Shown here piece after piece: positions 43,309 to 51,129 of a stretch of DNA of 64,000 nucleotides. The DNA lies in the NCBI GenBank assembly GCA_020634435.1, contig JACKBS010000011.1, forward strand, positions 186,001-250,000, written 5' to 3'. Source of the DNA: Ardenticatenaceae bacterium (GTDB lineage: Bacteria > Chloroflexota > Anaerolineae > Promineifilales > Promineifilaceae). A model generated the notes under the pieces. The model made no database searches. It had not been told where the DNA came from and saw only the letters and a list, made by a program, of their open reading frames with translations. The translations under genes were made by a program, and so were the position numbers. How positions within the stretch are numbered: the first letter of the stretch is position 1; every line of letters starts with the position of its first letter.

Positions 43309-46300
43309 ATGATGAACTCCAGTTTATCCAACTCAACCAAAATGCGACTCGGATTTTATACGGCCGTTGTTTTGCTGCTGGTCGTGCTGCGTATGGTGAT
43401 GGGCCAATCCACCTGGGTGGGTTCGGCTAATTTGCACATGCTGATGGAATTTACGGCAGCGAGCCTGGCCCTTTTTGTGGGGGCGTTGGCCCTGGTGCGG
43501 TATTACACCAAAAAAAGCAGCGCCTATCTTTACATTGGCAGCGGGTTTATCGGGGCTGGGCTGCTGGACGCCTACCACGCCATGCGCACCGTGTCGTTGG
43601 GGCAATTGTTGGTGCCAACGGCCGTTCCCCTCGATGTGTGGCCGTGGAACCCCTCTTCAACCTTTCTAGCCATCTTTATCGCGGGCAGCTGGCTGATCTG
43701 GCAGCGTGATCAGCGGCGTTATGGACCTCGGCAAGATTATATCATTGTGGCTTTAGTCGCTATTGTTAGCCTGCTGGTCTTCTCTCTCATTCCTGAACCG
43801 CCGATTGCGTCAGCTAACTATCTGGTCAACCGCTTGATGGTTGTTTTAACCACCACGTTTTCTTTGCTGGCGCTCATTGGTTACCTGCACAAGCGCGAGT
43901 GGCGCCACGATACCTTTGAAAATTGGCTGGTTGTTGCGCTGATCGTGAACGTGGGCATGCAAGGGCTGTTTGTATTTTTTGCCCGTACACCGTTTGATGC
44001 TTTGTTTGATACGGCCGTTGCCCTCAAACTGGTTGGTTATTTGTGTGTCCTGGTCGGTTTGCTCACCAGCATGTACACCATCTTCAAAGAGGCGGAACAA
44101 GTAGCCGCCAGCCAGCGCAGTGCCAATGAAGCCCTCCAGCGAGAAATTGCCGATCGTAAACGGGCCGAAGCGGCCGAACAAGAACAACGTAACCTGGCCG
44201 AAGCGCTGCGGCAGGTAGGTTTAGCGCTAAATTCGACGCTGGATTTTGACCGCCTCCTGGATAATTTGTTGGATCAAATCGGCCCGGTGCTGCGTTACGA
44301 CACGGCCAATATTATGCTTGTGCACAAGGATGAAATTGAAATTGTGGTAACGCGCGGCTACGATCCCAGCAAAGAACTGCGTCAGCCTCTTCACTTTCAT
44401 GTTGAATCGCGCCCCAGTTTGCTGTACATGATCGACACGGCCGAACCGCTCATCATCCCCGACACCTACGAGGCGGGCGAGCTATGGGTCGATGCTGAAC
44501 TTTCCCCGCACGTGCGCTCCTGGGCCGGTGCGCCGATCATCGTTGAGGGCACTGTGGTTGCCTTCTTGGCGCTGAACTACAGCGAACCCGGTTTTTACCA
44601 GCCCGAGAATGCCTCACGGCTGAAAGACTTTGCTATCCAGGCGGCCATCGCCTTTGAAAATGCAGACCTCTACCAGCAGTTGCAACAGCGCCTCGCCGAG
44701 CTAACCACACTAAGCCGAATCAGTCAGGCCATCACTTCCACGCTGGACCTTACCGAAACGCTCACCATCATTACCGAAAATACCACCCAGCTGCTGCAAG
44801 TGGATGCAGCTTCGGTGGTGCTGCACGATAAGGAAGCTGGTGATTTGTGGTTTGCGGCGGCATCTGGGCAGGCTTCAGAGTTTGTGCAGGGCAAACGGTT
44901 GGAAATGGGCCAGGGTATTTTGGGTTGGGTTGCCGAGTATGGTGAACCGCTGTTGGTGCCAGACACGCGCACCGACCCGCGCCATTTTGGCGATTTTGAT
45001 GCTAAAAGCGGCTTCATGGCGCGATCTATTTTGTGTGTGCCCTTACTGGTAAAGGGTCAGCCCATCGGCGCAATTGAGGCGATTAACAAGCTCAATGGCA
45101 CTTTCGACGAGGAAGATTTGCGCCTGTTAACCCGCCTGGCTGTTCCGGCGGCCACGGCCATTGAAAATGCCCAGCTGTTTTCGCAATCCCAGCAAGAGAT
45201 CACCGACCGTAAACGAGCTGAAGCTGCGCTAGAAGTGGAGCGAGCACAGCTGGCGCGGCGCGTGGAAGAGCGTACTGCCGATTTACGTACGGCCAATGCG
45301 GAACTGGCCCGCGCCGCTCGGATGAAGGACGAATTTCTGGCCAGCGTCAGCCACGAGCTGCGCACGCCTCTGAACGCCATCTTGGGCATTTCAGAAGCGC
45401 TGCAAGAAGAAGTGTTTGGCCCGATGAACGAAAAGCAGATTGGCTCGCTGCGCAGCATTGAAGAAAGCGGCCGTCATCTGCTGGCACTGATCAACGACAT
45501 TTTGGATCTGTCCAAGATGGAAGCGGGTAAGCTGGAGCTAGAATTGGCGCCTATGCCCGTGGAGTTGGTGTGCCAGTCTAGCCTGCGCATGATTAAGCAA
45601 AACGCGCACAAAAAGCATCTGCATGTTCATTCATCGTTCGACAGCCAGGTGAATACTCTGATGGCTGATGAACGGCGGGTGAAGCAGATTTTGGTGAATC
45701 TGCTGAGCAATGCCGTGAAGTTTACGCCCGATGGTGGCGATATTGGCATTGAAGTTGTGGGTGACACAGAAGCCAATGCGGTGCTGATTACGGTTTGGGA
45801 CACGGGCATTGGCATTGCCGATGAACATTTGCAGCAGCTGTTTCGGCCGTTTGTGCAGCTAGACAGCCGTCTGTCGCGGGAATATGCGGGAACGGGGCTT
45901 GGTCTTTCGTTAGTGCTGCGCATGATGGAATTGCACGGCGGCAGCGTGGCTGTAGACAGCCAGGTGGGACGGGGCAGCCGGTTTACGGTTTCCTTCCCCT
46001 GGTTGGGCGTTGGCCAACGAGTGGAGCCGATCATTGAGCGACATTTGCCAGAGCCATCCACTTATCTCTCGCCGTGGCACCGTGTGGTGGTGGTGGAAGA
46101 CGACATGCTGTCTCAATCACACCTGGTGACGTATTTTGAGGAGATTGACGTTCCGGTGGCTGTTGTGCCGCTGGGGCCAGATGCCATGATTGAAGTGGCC
46201 GCCGAGGAGCCAGATTTAGTTATCGTGTCCGTGCCGCTAGGTGAACGATCCGGTTTGGAGCTTTTACGGGCGATGCGGGCTAGCTCACTGCTGGGGCAGG

Positions 46301-46869
46301 TGCCGATCATGGCGGCTATGTTGGCTGACGAGCAGGCTCAGGCAGAAGCGCGGGCGATGGGGGCTGATTACATTCTTGAGAAACCATTTACGCGCGCGCA
46401 GATGAACATGGCATTGCAAACTATCACCGTAGAGCGGAATGGTTTTGTGGAGGCGGAAACGGCCGTTGCTAACCCCCTCATTCTGCTTGCTGAAGACCAT
46501 GAAGCCAACATCAATACTTTTTCCAGTTACCTCATTGCCAAGGGCTTTGACCTGATTCTGGCCCGAAACGGCCTGGAGGCGGTCGCGCGGGCAAAAGCAG
46601 ATAAACCAGACCTGATCCTGATGGACATCCAGATGCCGCAGATGAACGGCCTGGATGCCATGCGCAAGATTCGTGAAGATGAAGATACGGCCGTTGCCCA
46701 AGTTCCCATCATTGCCGTTACCGCGCTAGCTATGCCCGGTGACAAAGAGGCGTGTTTGGAAGCAGGGGCAAACGGCTACCTGAGCAAGCCAGTGAGTTTG
46801 CGTCGGCTGGTAGAAACCATACAAAATCATTTAAATGGCACACAGCAGAAGAAAACCGCTGCTGTATAA
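43309..46869 (+). CDS. Hybrid sensor histidine kinase (MASE3-GAF-GAF-HisKA-HATPase-REC-REC), 1186 aa
   Basis: Residues about 1-260 form a 7-TM sensor similar to MASE3 (GLLDAYHAMRT). Two GAF domains follow (about 300-450 and 470-620), each preceded by coiled coil. The H-box SHELRTPLNAILG has His682, and the ATPase domain carries NLLSNAVKF and GTGLGLSL. Two receivers close the protein. The first lacks the phosphoacceptor: DLVIVSVPLG has Ser974 where Asp is expected. The second is intact (Asp1106 in LILMDIQMP). It heads a plus-strand signalling unit with the next receiver-kinase gene 9 bp downstream. The stimulus is unknown. Confidence 0.9.
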   Translation: MMNSSLSNSTKMRLGFYTAVVLLLVVLRMVMGQSTWVGSANLHMLMEFTAASLALFVGALALVRYYTKKSSAYLYIGSGFIGAGLLDAYHAMRTVSLGQLLVPTAVPLDVWPWNPSSTFLAIFIAGSWLIWQRDQRRYGPRQDYIIVALVAIVSLLVFSLIPEPPIASANYLVNRLMVVLTTTFSLLALIGYLHKREWRHDTFENWLVVALIVNVGMQGLFVFFARTPFDALFDTAVALKLVGYLCVLVGLLTSMYTIFKEAEQVAASQRSANEALQREIADRKRAEAAEQEQRNLAEALRQVGLALNSTLDFDRLLDNLLDQIGPVLRYDTANIMLVHKDEIEIVVTRGYDPSKELRQPLHFHVESRPSLLYMIDTAEPLIIPDTYEAGELWVDAELSPHVRSWAGAPIIVEGTVVAFLALNYSEPGFYQPENASRLKDFAIQAAIAFENADLYQQLQQRLAELTTLSRISQAITSTLDLTETLTIITENTTQLLQVDAASVVLHDKEAGDLWFAAASGQASEFVQGKRLEMGQGILGWVAEYGEPLLVPDTRTDPRHFGDFDAKSGFMARSILCVPLLVKGQPIGAIEAINKLNGTFDEEDLRLLTRLAVPAATAIENAQLFSQSQQEITDRKRAEAALEVERAQLARRVEERTADLRTANAELARAARMKDEFLASVSHELRTPLNAILGISEALQEEVFGPMNEKQIGSLRSIEESGRHLLALINDILDLSKMEAGKLELELAPMPVELVCQSSLRMIKQNAHKKHLHVHSSFDSQVNTLMADERRVKQILVNLLSNAVKFTPDGGDIGIEVVGDTEANAVLITVWDTGIGIADEHLQQLFRPFVQLDSRLSREYAGTGLGLSLVLRMMELHGGSVAVDSQVGRGSRFTVSFPWLGVGQRVEPIIERHLPEPSTYLSPWHRVVVVEDDMLSQSHLVTYFEEIDVPVAVVPLGPDAMIEVAAEEPDLVIVSVPLGERSGLELLRAMRASSLLGQVPIMAAMLADEQAQAEARAMGADYILEKPFTRAQMNMALQTITVERNGFVEAETAVANPLILLAEDHEANINTFSSYLIAKGFDLILARNGLEAVARAKADKPDLILMDIQMPQMNGLDAMRKIREDEDTAVAQVPIIAVTALAMPGDKEACLEAGANGYLSKPVSLRRLVETIQNHLNGTQQKKTAAV

Positions 46870-46870
46870 T
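46865..46870 (+). promoter_or_regulatory. Possible -10 box overlapping the hybrid-kinase stop codon
   Basis: TATAAT spans the TAA stop of the hybrid kinase, with ATG 46879 8 nt further on. Transcription from it would give a leader of about 2 nt. No clear -35 is seen and no ribosome-binding site precedes the ATG, so the gene may be leaderless or read through. Confidence 0.4.
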
Positions 46871-46878
46871 GAAATCAT

Positions 46879-47970
46879 ATGAACAAAAAACCACAGATAT
46901 TAATCGTAGATGATGAACCATACGCCCGGCAGACTATTGAAATGCTGCTGTTGAAGGAATCGTATGAGCTGTTTTTTGCCGAAGATGCTCACGAAGCCCT
47001 GGCCCAACTGGATGATGAAATCCCCGATGTTATTTTGTCTGACGTGATGATGCCGAACATGGATGGCTTTGAGCTGTGCCAGCGCATCAAGCGGAACCCC
47101 AAGTGGAATCACGTGCCGATCATTTTAGTTACGGCGCTGGATAGCAAGCAAGACCTGGCGCGTGGCCTGGAAGCCGGGGCTGACGACTTTTTGCATAAGC
47201 CCATCAACGGGCTGGAACTGCGCGCGCGGGTGCGCTCAATGCTGCGCATTAAATTGCGCCACGATGAGCTGCAAGCGGCTTTGCAAATGCGGCAAGACCT
47301 GGCCAACATGATTGTCCACGATATTCGCAGCCCACTTTCAACGATTTTGATCTATTGCGATTTGCTGGAAGGTGAACTGGGTGGCCATGTGCCCACACTG
47401 GAGACGATTCGTGGTGAGGCCAATCGGTTGAGTTCGTTCCTGACCGATATGCTGATGATGGCCAAAATGGAACACGGCCGTTTAATGCTCAGTCATTCCC
47501 CGGTGGATGTAAACGAAATGGCAACGGCCGTACGGGATAGCTATGCACCGATGGCCAAGCTCAAGGATATCAATCTAGATTTGGATTTGCCAGAGCAAGG
47601 CACACAGATGATGCTGGATGCCAACCTATGGCGGCGCGTGTTGGATAATTTGTTGTCTAACGCCCTTAAGTTTTCCCCGACGGGTGGCCGCGTGACCTTG
47701 CGTGTGCGCTACGAACCTGGCCAATCGACGGTAAGCAATGGCAACCGGCCGCATCTTCATTTGCAGGTGATCGATGAAGGGCCAGGTATTGCCCCGGAAC
47801 ATCATGAGACGATTTTTGACAAGTTCCAGATTGTGGCCAGCGGGCGGCGCGATGTGAAGCAGGTGGGGTTGGGCCTGGCTTTTTGCAAGATGGTGGTAGA
47901 GGCGCACAACGGCCGTATTTTTGTGGTGTCTAACTCGCCGCGCGGCTCTGTTTTTACGGTAGAACTGTGA
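46879..47970 (+). CDS. Receiver-histidine kinase (REC-HisKA-HATPase), 363 aa
   Basis: An N-terminal receiver (DDEPYARQ, Asp55 in VILSDVMMP, LVTALD, LHKPING) is joined to a soluble histidine kinase. The kinase has His147 in IVHDIRSPLSTILIY, an N-box NLLSNALKFSP and VGLGLAFCKMV. There is no membrane segment, so it acts as a cytoplasmic relay, probably fed by the hybrid kinase just upstream. It is a close paralogue of the kinase at 62942-64000, sharing the same domain order and motifs. A terminator at 48036-48070 lies downstream. Confidence 0.92.
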   Translation: MNKKPQILIVDDEPYARQTIEMLLLKESYELFFAEDAHEALAQLDDEIPDVILSDVMMPNMDGFELCQRIKRNPKWNHVPIILVTALDSKQDLARGLEAGADDFLHKPINGLELRARVRSMLRIKLRHDELQAALQMRQDLANMIVHDIRSPLSTILIYCDLLEGELGGHVPTLETIRGEANRLSSFLTDMLMMAKMEHGRLMLSHSPVDVNEMATAVRDSYAPMAKLKDINLDLDLPEQGTQMMLDANLWRRVLDNLLSNALKFSPTGGRVTLRVRYEPGQSTVSNGNRPHLHLQVIDEGPGIAPEHHETIFDKFQIVASGRRDVKQVGLGLAFCKMVVEAHNGRIFVVSNSPRGSVFTVEL

Positions 47971-48035
47971 TGCTGATGGCCGGTAAACGGCCGTAACTTA
48001 TCATCATTAGTTGCTGGTCGTTAGTTGCTGTAAAA

Positions 48036-48070
48036 AGCCTCATTTCTCTCGATAAATGGGCTCGTTTTTT
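48036..48070 (+). terminator. Rho-independent terminator after the receiver-kinase
   Basis: The stem AGCC-T-CATTT pairs with AAATG-GGCT (one bulged T) and is followed by CGTTTTTT. It would end the two-gene signalling transcript. Confidence 0.7.
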
Positions 48071-48182
48071 AGTCCATTTCGCCCAGTACAAGTTAACCAT
48101 GCTTTCCCGTAGAGTTTCATCCGCTGATCCTCTAAAATAGAACAAACTTTTACGAAAATGCTTCTGCTTCAAGGAGTGAATT

Positions 48183-48827
48183 ATGTCACAAGTTCAGGTC
48201 AAATCTGCCGGAACTGCCCAACTACGTGTTGTCATTGCCGATGACATTCAGGCGACTCGCCATAGCACCAGCTTAATGTTGAATTTGCTGCCCGAGACGG
48301 AACTGGTAGGAACAGGTACCAATGGTGTCGAGGCCATTCAGCTCGTAAAGCAGCACCGTCCAGACTTGTTGATCATGGACGTCAACATGCCAAAAATGGA
48401 TGGAATTTCAGCGTTGGCTGAGATTCGGCGGCTGTGCCCAGATGTTAAATGTTTGCTGATTTCCAGTGAGCGGGATGAAGTGATTCTGGCCAGGGCGAAA
48501 AAGGCAGGTGCTTTTCACTTTCTGGTAAAGCCTTTTACTTCTGAAGAGCTTGTGGAAGTGATTACTCGGGTTAATGAGTCGCGTGAAAATCGCAGCTCTC
48601 GTCCGGCAACAGGCCAGCTCCGCGATCGGCGGGACGTTCACTTGCGTCAGTTGGCAGCAACCTACGCTAAACAGCACCGCACCGATGATGAAGCGCTGGC
48701 GGTGTTTGAAGAGTTGGCCGAAAATCCTTATTGTGACGAGTATTGGCTTAAGTCTCTGGCCATGATTTACGTAATTCGCCTGAAGTGGAGTAAACTAAAG
48801 GAACTGGCTGCCCGTTTGGAAGAATAA
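48183..48827 (+). CDS. Response regulator with helical C-terminal extension, 214 aa
   Basis: A receiver domain (VIADDIQATRHS, Asp66 in LLIMDVNMP, LISSERDE, FLVKPFT) occupies residues about 14-135. The C-terminal 75 residues are helical (RQLAATYAKQHRTDDEALAVFEELAENP) and look TPR-like, without a DNA-binding motif. It is likely a protein-interaction output rather than a transcription factor. AAGGAG lies 8 nt before the ATG and a TAAAAT box at about 48132 may belong to its promoter. Confidence 0.85.
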   Translation: MSQVQVKSAGTAQLRVVIADDIQATRHSTSLMLNLLPETELVGTGTNGVEAIQLVKQHRPDLLIMDVNMPKMDGISALAEIRRLCPDVKCLLISSERDEVILARAKKAGAFHFLVKPFTSEELVEVITRVNESRENRSSRPATGQLRDRRDVHLRQLAATYAKQHRTDDEALAVFEELAENPYCDEYWLKSLAMIYVIRLKWSKLKELAARLEE

Positions 48828-48910
48828 ATTTGATTGTTTAGGCGGGGTAAGCCGGCTCAATCCGTAAAAACCTTGGAACTGTTGGTTCCAACCTCAGATG
48901 GGAAGAGACA

Positions 48911-50203
48911 ATGAGAAAAAGAGTTGTGTTGAGCGTCACTTGGGGGGTGTTGTTCTTGTTGCTGACTGCCTGTTCGGTGTTGAACCAGGACCCCCTGCCC
49001 ACCTTAGTCCCCGTCATTCAGCTGCCAGATGCCACTGCCACGCCAACGGCCGTAACCACGACCGCGCAAACTGAAGAAACGGCTGTTCCGCCCACATTCA
49101 CCCCTTCCGCTACTGAAACAATTCCCACAGACACACCCGCGCCCCAAATCATTGATAATCGTGGTGCGTTGGCTTACATCAACAGCGCTGGCGAAGGTTT
49201 GTATTTGGTTCGTCCCGATGGCTCCACTGAGACTCAATATTACGCTCTGCAAGGTGTGGATAGGCTGTTGCCAGCTTCCTTCAATGGACAGCGAATTGCT
49301 TTTGTTCAAGAGGGTCAGCTATTGGTGGCCAGAACGGATGGTTCGGGAACGGTGGAAATTACGGCCGTTGCCACTCCTTCCTGGCTTGTTTGGTCCCCCA
49401 CTGGTGATGAGTTTGCGCTGATCGATAATGGCGACCTGGTGGTCGTTCAGGCAGACAGTGGCGCGGTAAATCGCGTCGCAACGGGGATGCAGTTAGCTGA
49501 TATTCCTGGCAGCGTGGCCTGGTCGCCCAATGGGCAGCAGCTGCTTTTCACCTGTGGCGCCCAGGCTACCGATTTGTGCCGCGTGGCCAGCAATGGCAGC
49601 GAGGCCATCGTGAACCTCACCAACAATGGCGCTGATTCTTTTGCTTGGTACCGTGAACCACGCTGGTCTCCCGATGGCAGCCTCATCTCCTATGTCTCCC
49701 CAGACGCAGACAAAAACTTGCAGCTGTACGTGATGAATAATGATGGCAGCGCAGCCCGCCAGCTGACAGTGGGTAGTGGTCAGACCAGCCTGCACCAATG
49801 GTCGCCAACGGGGCAGCGCCTGGTCTATGCTTTGTTTGCTGACAACGCCTGGCATGTCCGTGTGGTAAACGTGGACGGCACAAACGATTTGGTGCTATCT
49901 GCCGAACTGCCGCCATTGGACGCGGTTGTGCCGCAGTGGGATGCTCAGGGCGCACAGGTTGGCCTGCTGTACACAACAGAGGCTACCGTGAATGCGGTGT
50001 CGATTGCCCTGGTAGCTGTGGACGAAACGGCCGTTACTCCTCTCACAGATAACGGTTGGCAGCTTACCTGGTCGCCTGATGGCCAGCAGCTAGCCTACAT
50101 TGCTGGCGACGGCCAAATTTATATTCATGCGGCCAATGGTAGTGGTAATCCGCGAGTGATTACCTGCCAGAGTGGCTGCGAATCATTTGTTTGGCTGCCG
50201 TAA
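48911..50203 (+). CDS. Lipoprotein with beta-propeller (PD40-like) repeats, 430 aa
   Basis: A lipobox LLLTAC (Cys21 region) follows a signal helix. A Thr-Pro-rich spacer leads into propeller repeats such as VAWSPNGQQLLFTC, PRWSPDGSLISYVS, HQWSPTGQRLVYAL and LTWSPDGQQLAYIA. It resembles the 33826-36168 propeller but is lipid-anchored. GGGAAG precedes the ATG, and a 7-bp hairpin (48873-48891) lies in the short gap before it. It ends at a strong bidirectional terminator. Function is unknown; propellers of this type usually bind proteins or ligands. Confidence 0.8.
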   Translation: MRKRVVLSVTWGVLFLLLTACSVLNQDPLPTLVPVIQLPDATATPTAVTTTAQTEETAVPPTFTPSATETIPTDTPAPQIIDNRGALAYINSAGEGLYLVRPDGSTETQYYALQGVDRLLPASFNGQRIAFVQEGQLLVARTDGSGTVEITAVATPSWLVWSPTGDEFALIDNGDLVVVQADSGAVNRVATGMQLADIPGSVAWSPNGQQLLFTCGAQATDLCRVASNGSEAIVNLTNNGADSFAWYREPRWSPDGSLISYVSPDADKNLQLYVMNNDGSAARQLTVGSGQTSLHQWSPTGQRLVYALFADNAWHVRVVNVDGTNDLVLSAELPPLDAVVPQWDAQGAQVGLLYTTEATVNAVSIALVAVDETAVTPLTDNGWQLTWSPDGQQLAYIAGDGQIYIHAANGSGNPRVITCQSGCESFVWLP

Positions 50204-50238
50204 TTAAGCTGCTGGCATAACACCCCCATGAAATGAAA

Positions 50239-50272
50239 AACGTGATGCTTTTTTAGGGCATCACGTTTTTTT
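50239..50272. terminator. Bidirectional Rho-independent terminator
   Basis: The stem AACGTGATGC/GCATCACGTT (50239-50248 and 50258-50267) with a 9-nt loop has T7 on the right and an A run on the left. It serves the convergent lipoprotein gene and the PilO-LysM gene. Confidence 0.92.
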
Positions 50273-50307
50273 GATCAATCATCTGGTTTATGGGTGATAG
50301 TGACGGT

Positions 50308-51129
50308 TTAGGGAATTACCAACTCCTGGCCAGGGAAAATGGTGTTATCGGCCAAGCCATTGGCTGATTTTAGCGCTGCCATTGAGACGTTGTGCTGTAA
50401 TGAGACGGATAACAGCGTATCACCACGGCGGACTTCGTAACGGCCGTTTTCTGCCGTTACAGGGGCGCTTTCTGGCGTTGCTGTGGCCGCAGCAGGCACA
50501 GCCGCTTCACTCTCGCTAGAGGCAGGTAGGGTGGGTGCTAAAGCGGCATCCACGTAGGATGAAGTGTAAAGATACACATCCATCACCAGCATGTCCGTGG
50601 GGGTTTGTTGGTTGATGGTCACGTTGGTTAGCACAAAACCCGGCAGCTGCGTTTCACGCACATCTGCTAAAAAAGATAGCAGCTGCGGCAATGGGCCAGA
50701 AACCTCAACCCGGAACTGGCGCAGGCTGTACAGTTCATCTTCCGATGTGGAAGGTGTGGATTGAACCTGGAGCCCGGCCACCGTAACGTCATTGGCGTCT
50801 GCATACTGATACATATTGTCCAGAATCTGGGCCTCTTTTGCATCGGCGACCATAAAGCTGCTGGCCGTTTGCACCATGCGGGTGGGGGCGCTTTCGATTT
50901 GGGCGCGCAGGGTTTCGATGCTGGTATCGCTGGACAAAGCTGCCTGCGTCACCTGCAATTCGGCGGCGGCAACCTGGGGAATAAGTTCACTGCGCTGCTG
51001 CCACTGAGGCATGATGGAGGTCGTGGAGAAGGCCAGGTAGCCAATGATAATGACCACTATCAAAAAAATGGCCAGCGCGTTGACGATGTTGTTGCGCAGG
51101 TTCTCGATTAAATCTGTTACGGCATTCAT
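50308..51129 (-). CDS. PilO-like protein with C-terminal LysM domain, 273 aa
   Basis: The layout is a short cytoplasmic tail, a TM helix (residues about 17-36), a coiled coil (50-85) and a PilO-type alpha/beta domain (about 95-190, with LRQFRVEVSGPLPQLLSFLADV). An Ala/Pro linker leads to a LysM domain (230-273, YEVRRGDTLLSVSLQHNV...PGQELVIP). PilN/PilO pairs form the inner-membrane alignment complex of type IV pili; LysM binds peptidoglycan. No PilM gene is adjacent. It overlaps the PilN-like gene (ATGA). It lies at the end of the archaellum region, so a role in anchoring that machine to the wall is a reasonable inference. Confidence 0.75.
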   Translation of the reverse strand: MNAVTDLIENLRNNIVNALAIFLIVVIIIGYLAFSTTSIMPQWQQRSELIPQVAAAELQVTQAALSSDTSIETLRAQIESAPTRMVQTASSFMVADAKEAQILDNMYQYADANDVTVAGLQVQSTPSTSEDELYSLRQFRVEVSGPLPQLLSFLADVRETQLPGFVLTNVTINQQTPTDMLVMDVYLYTSSYVDAALAPTLPASSESEAAVPAAATATPESAPVTAENGRYEVRRGDTLLSVSLQHNVSMAALKSANGLADNTIFPGQELVIP

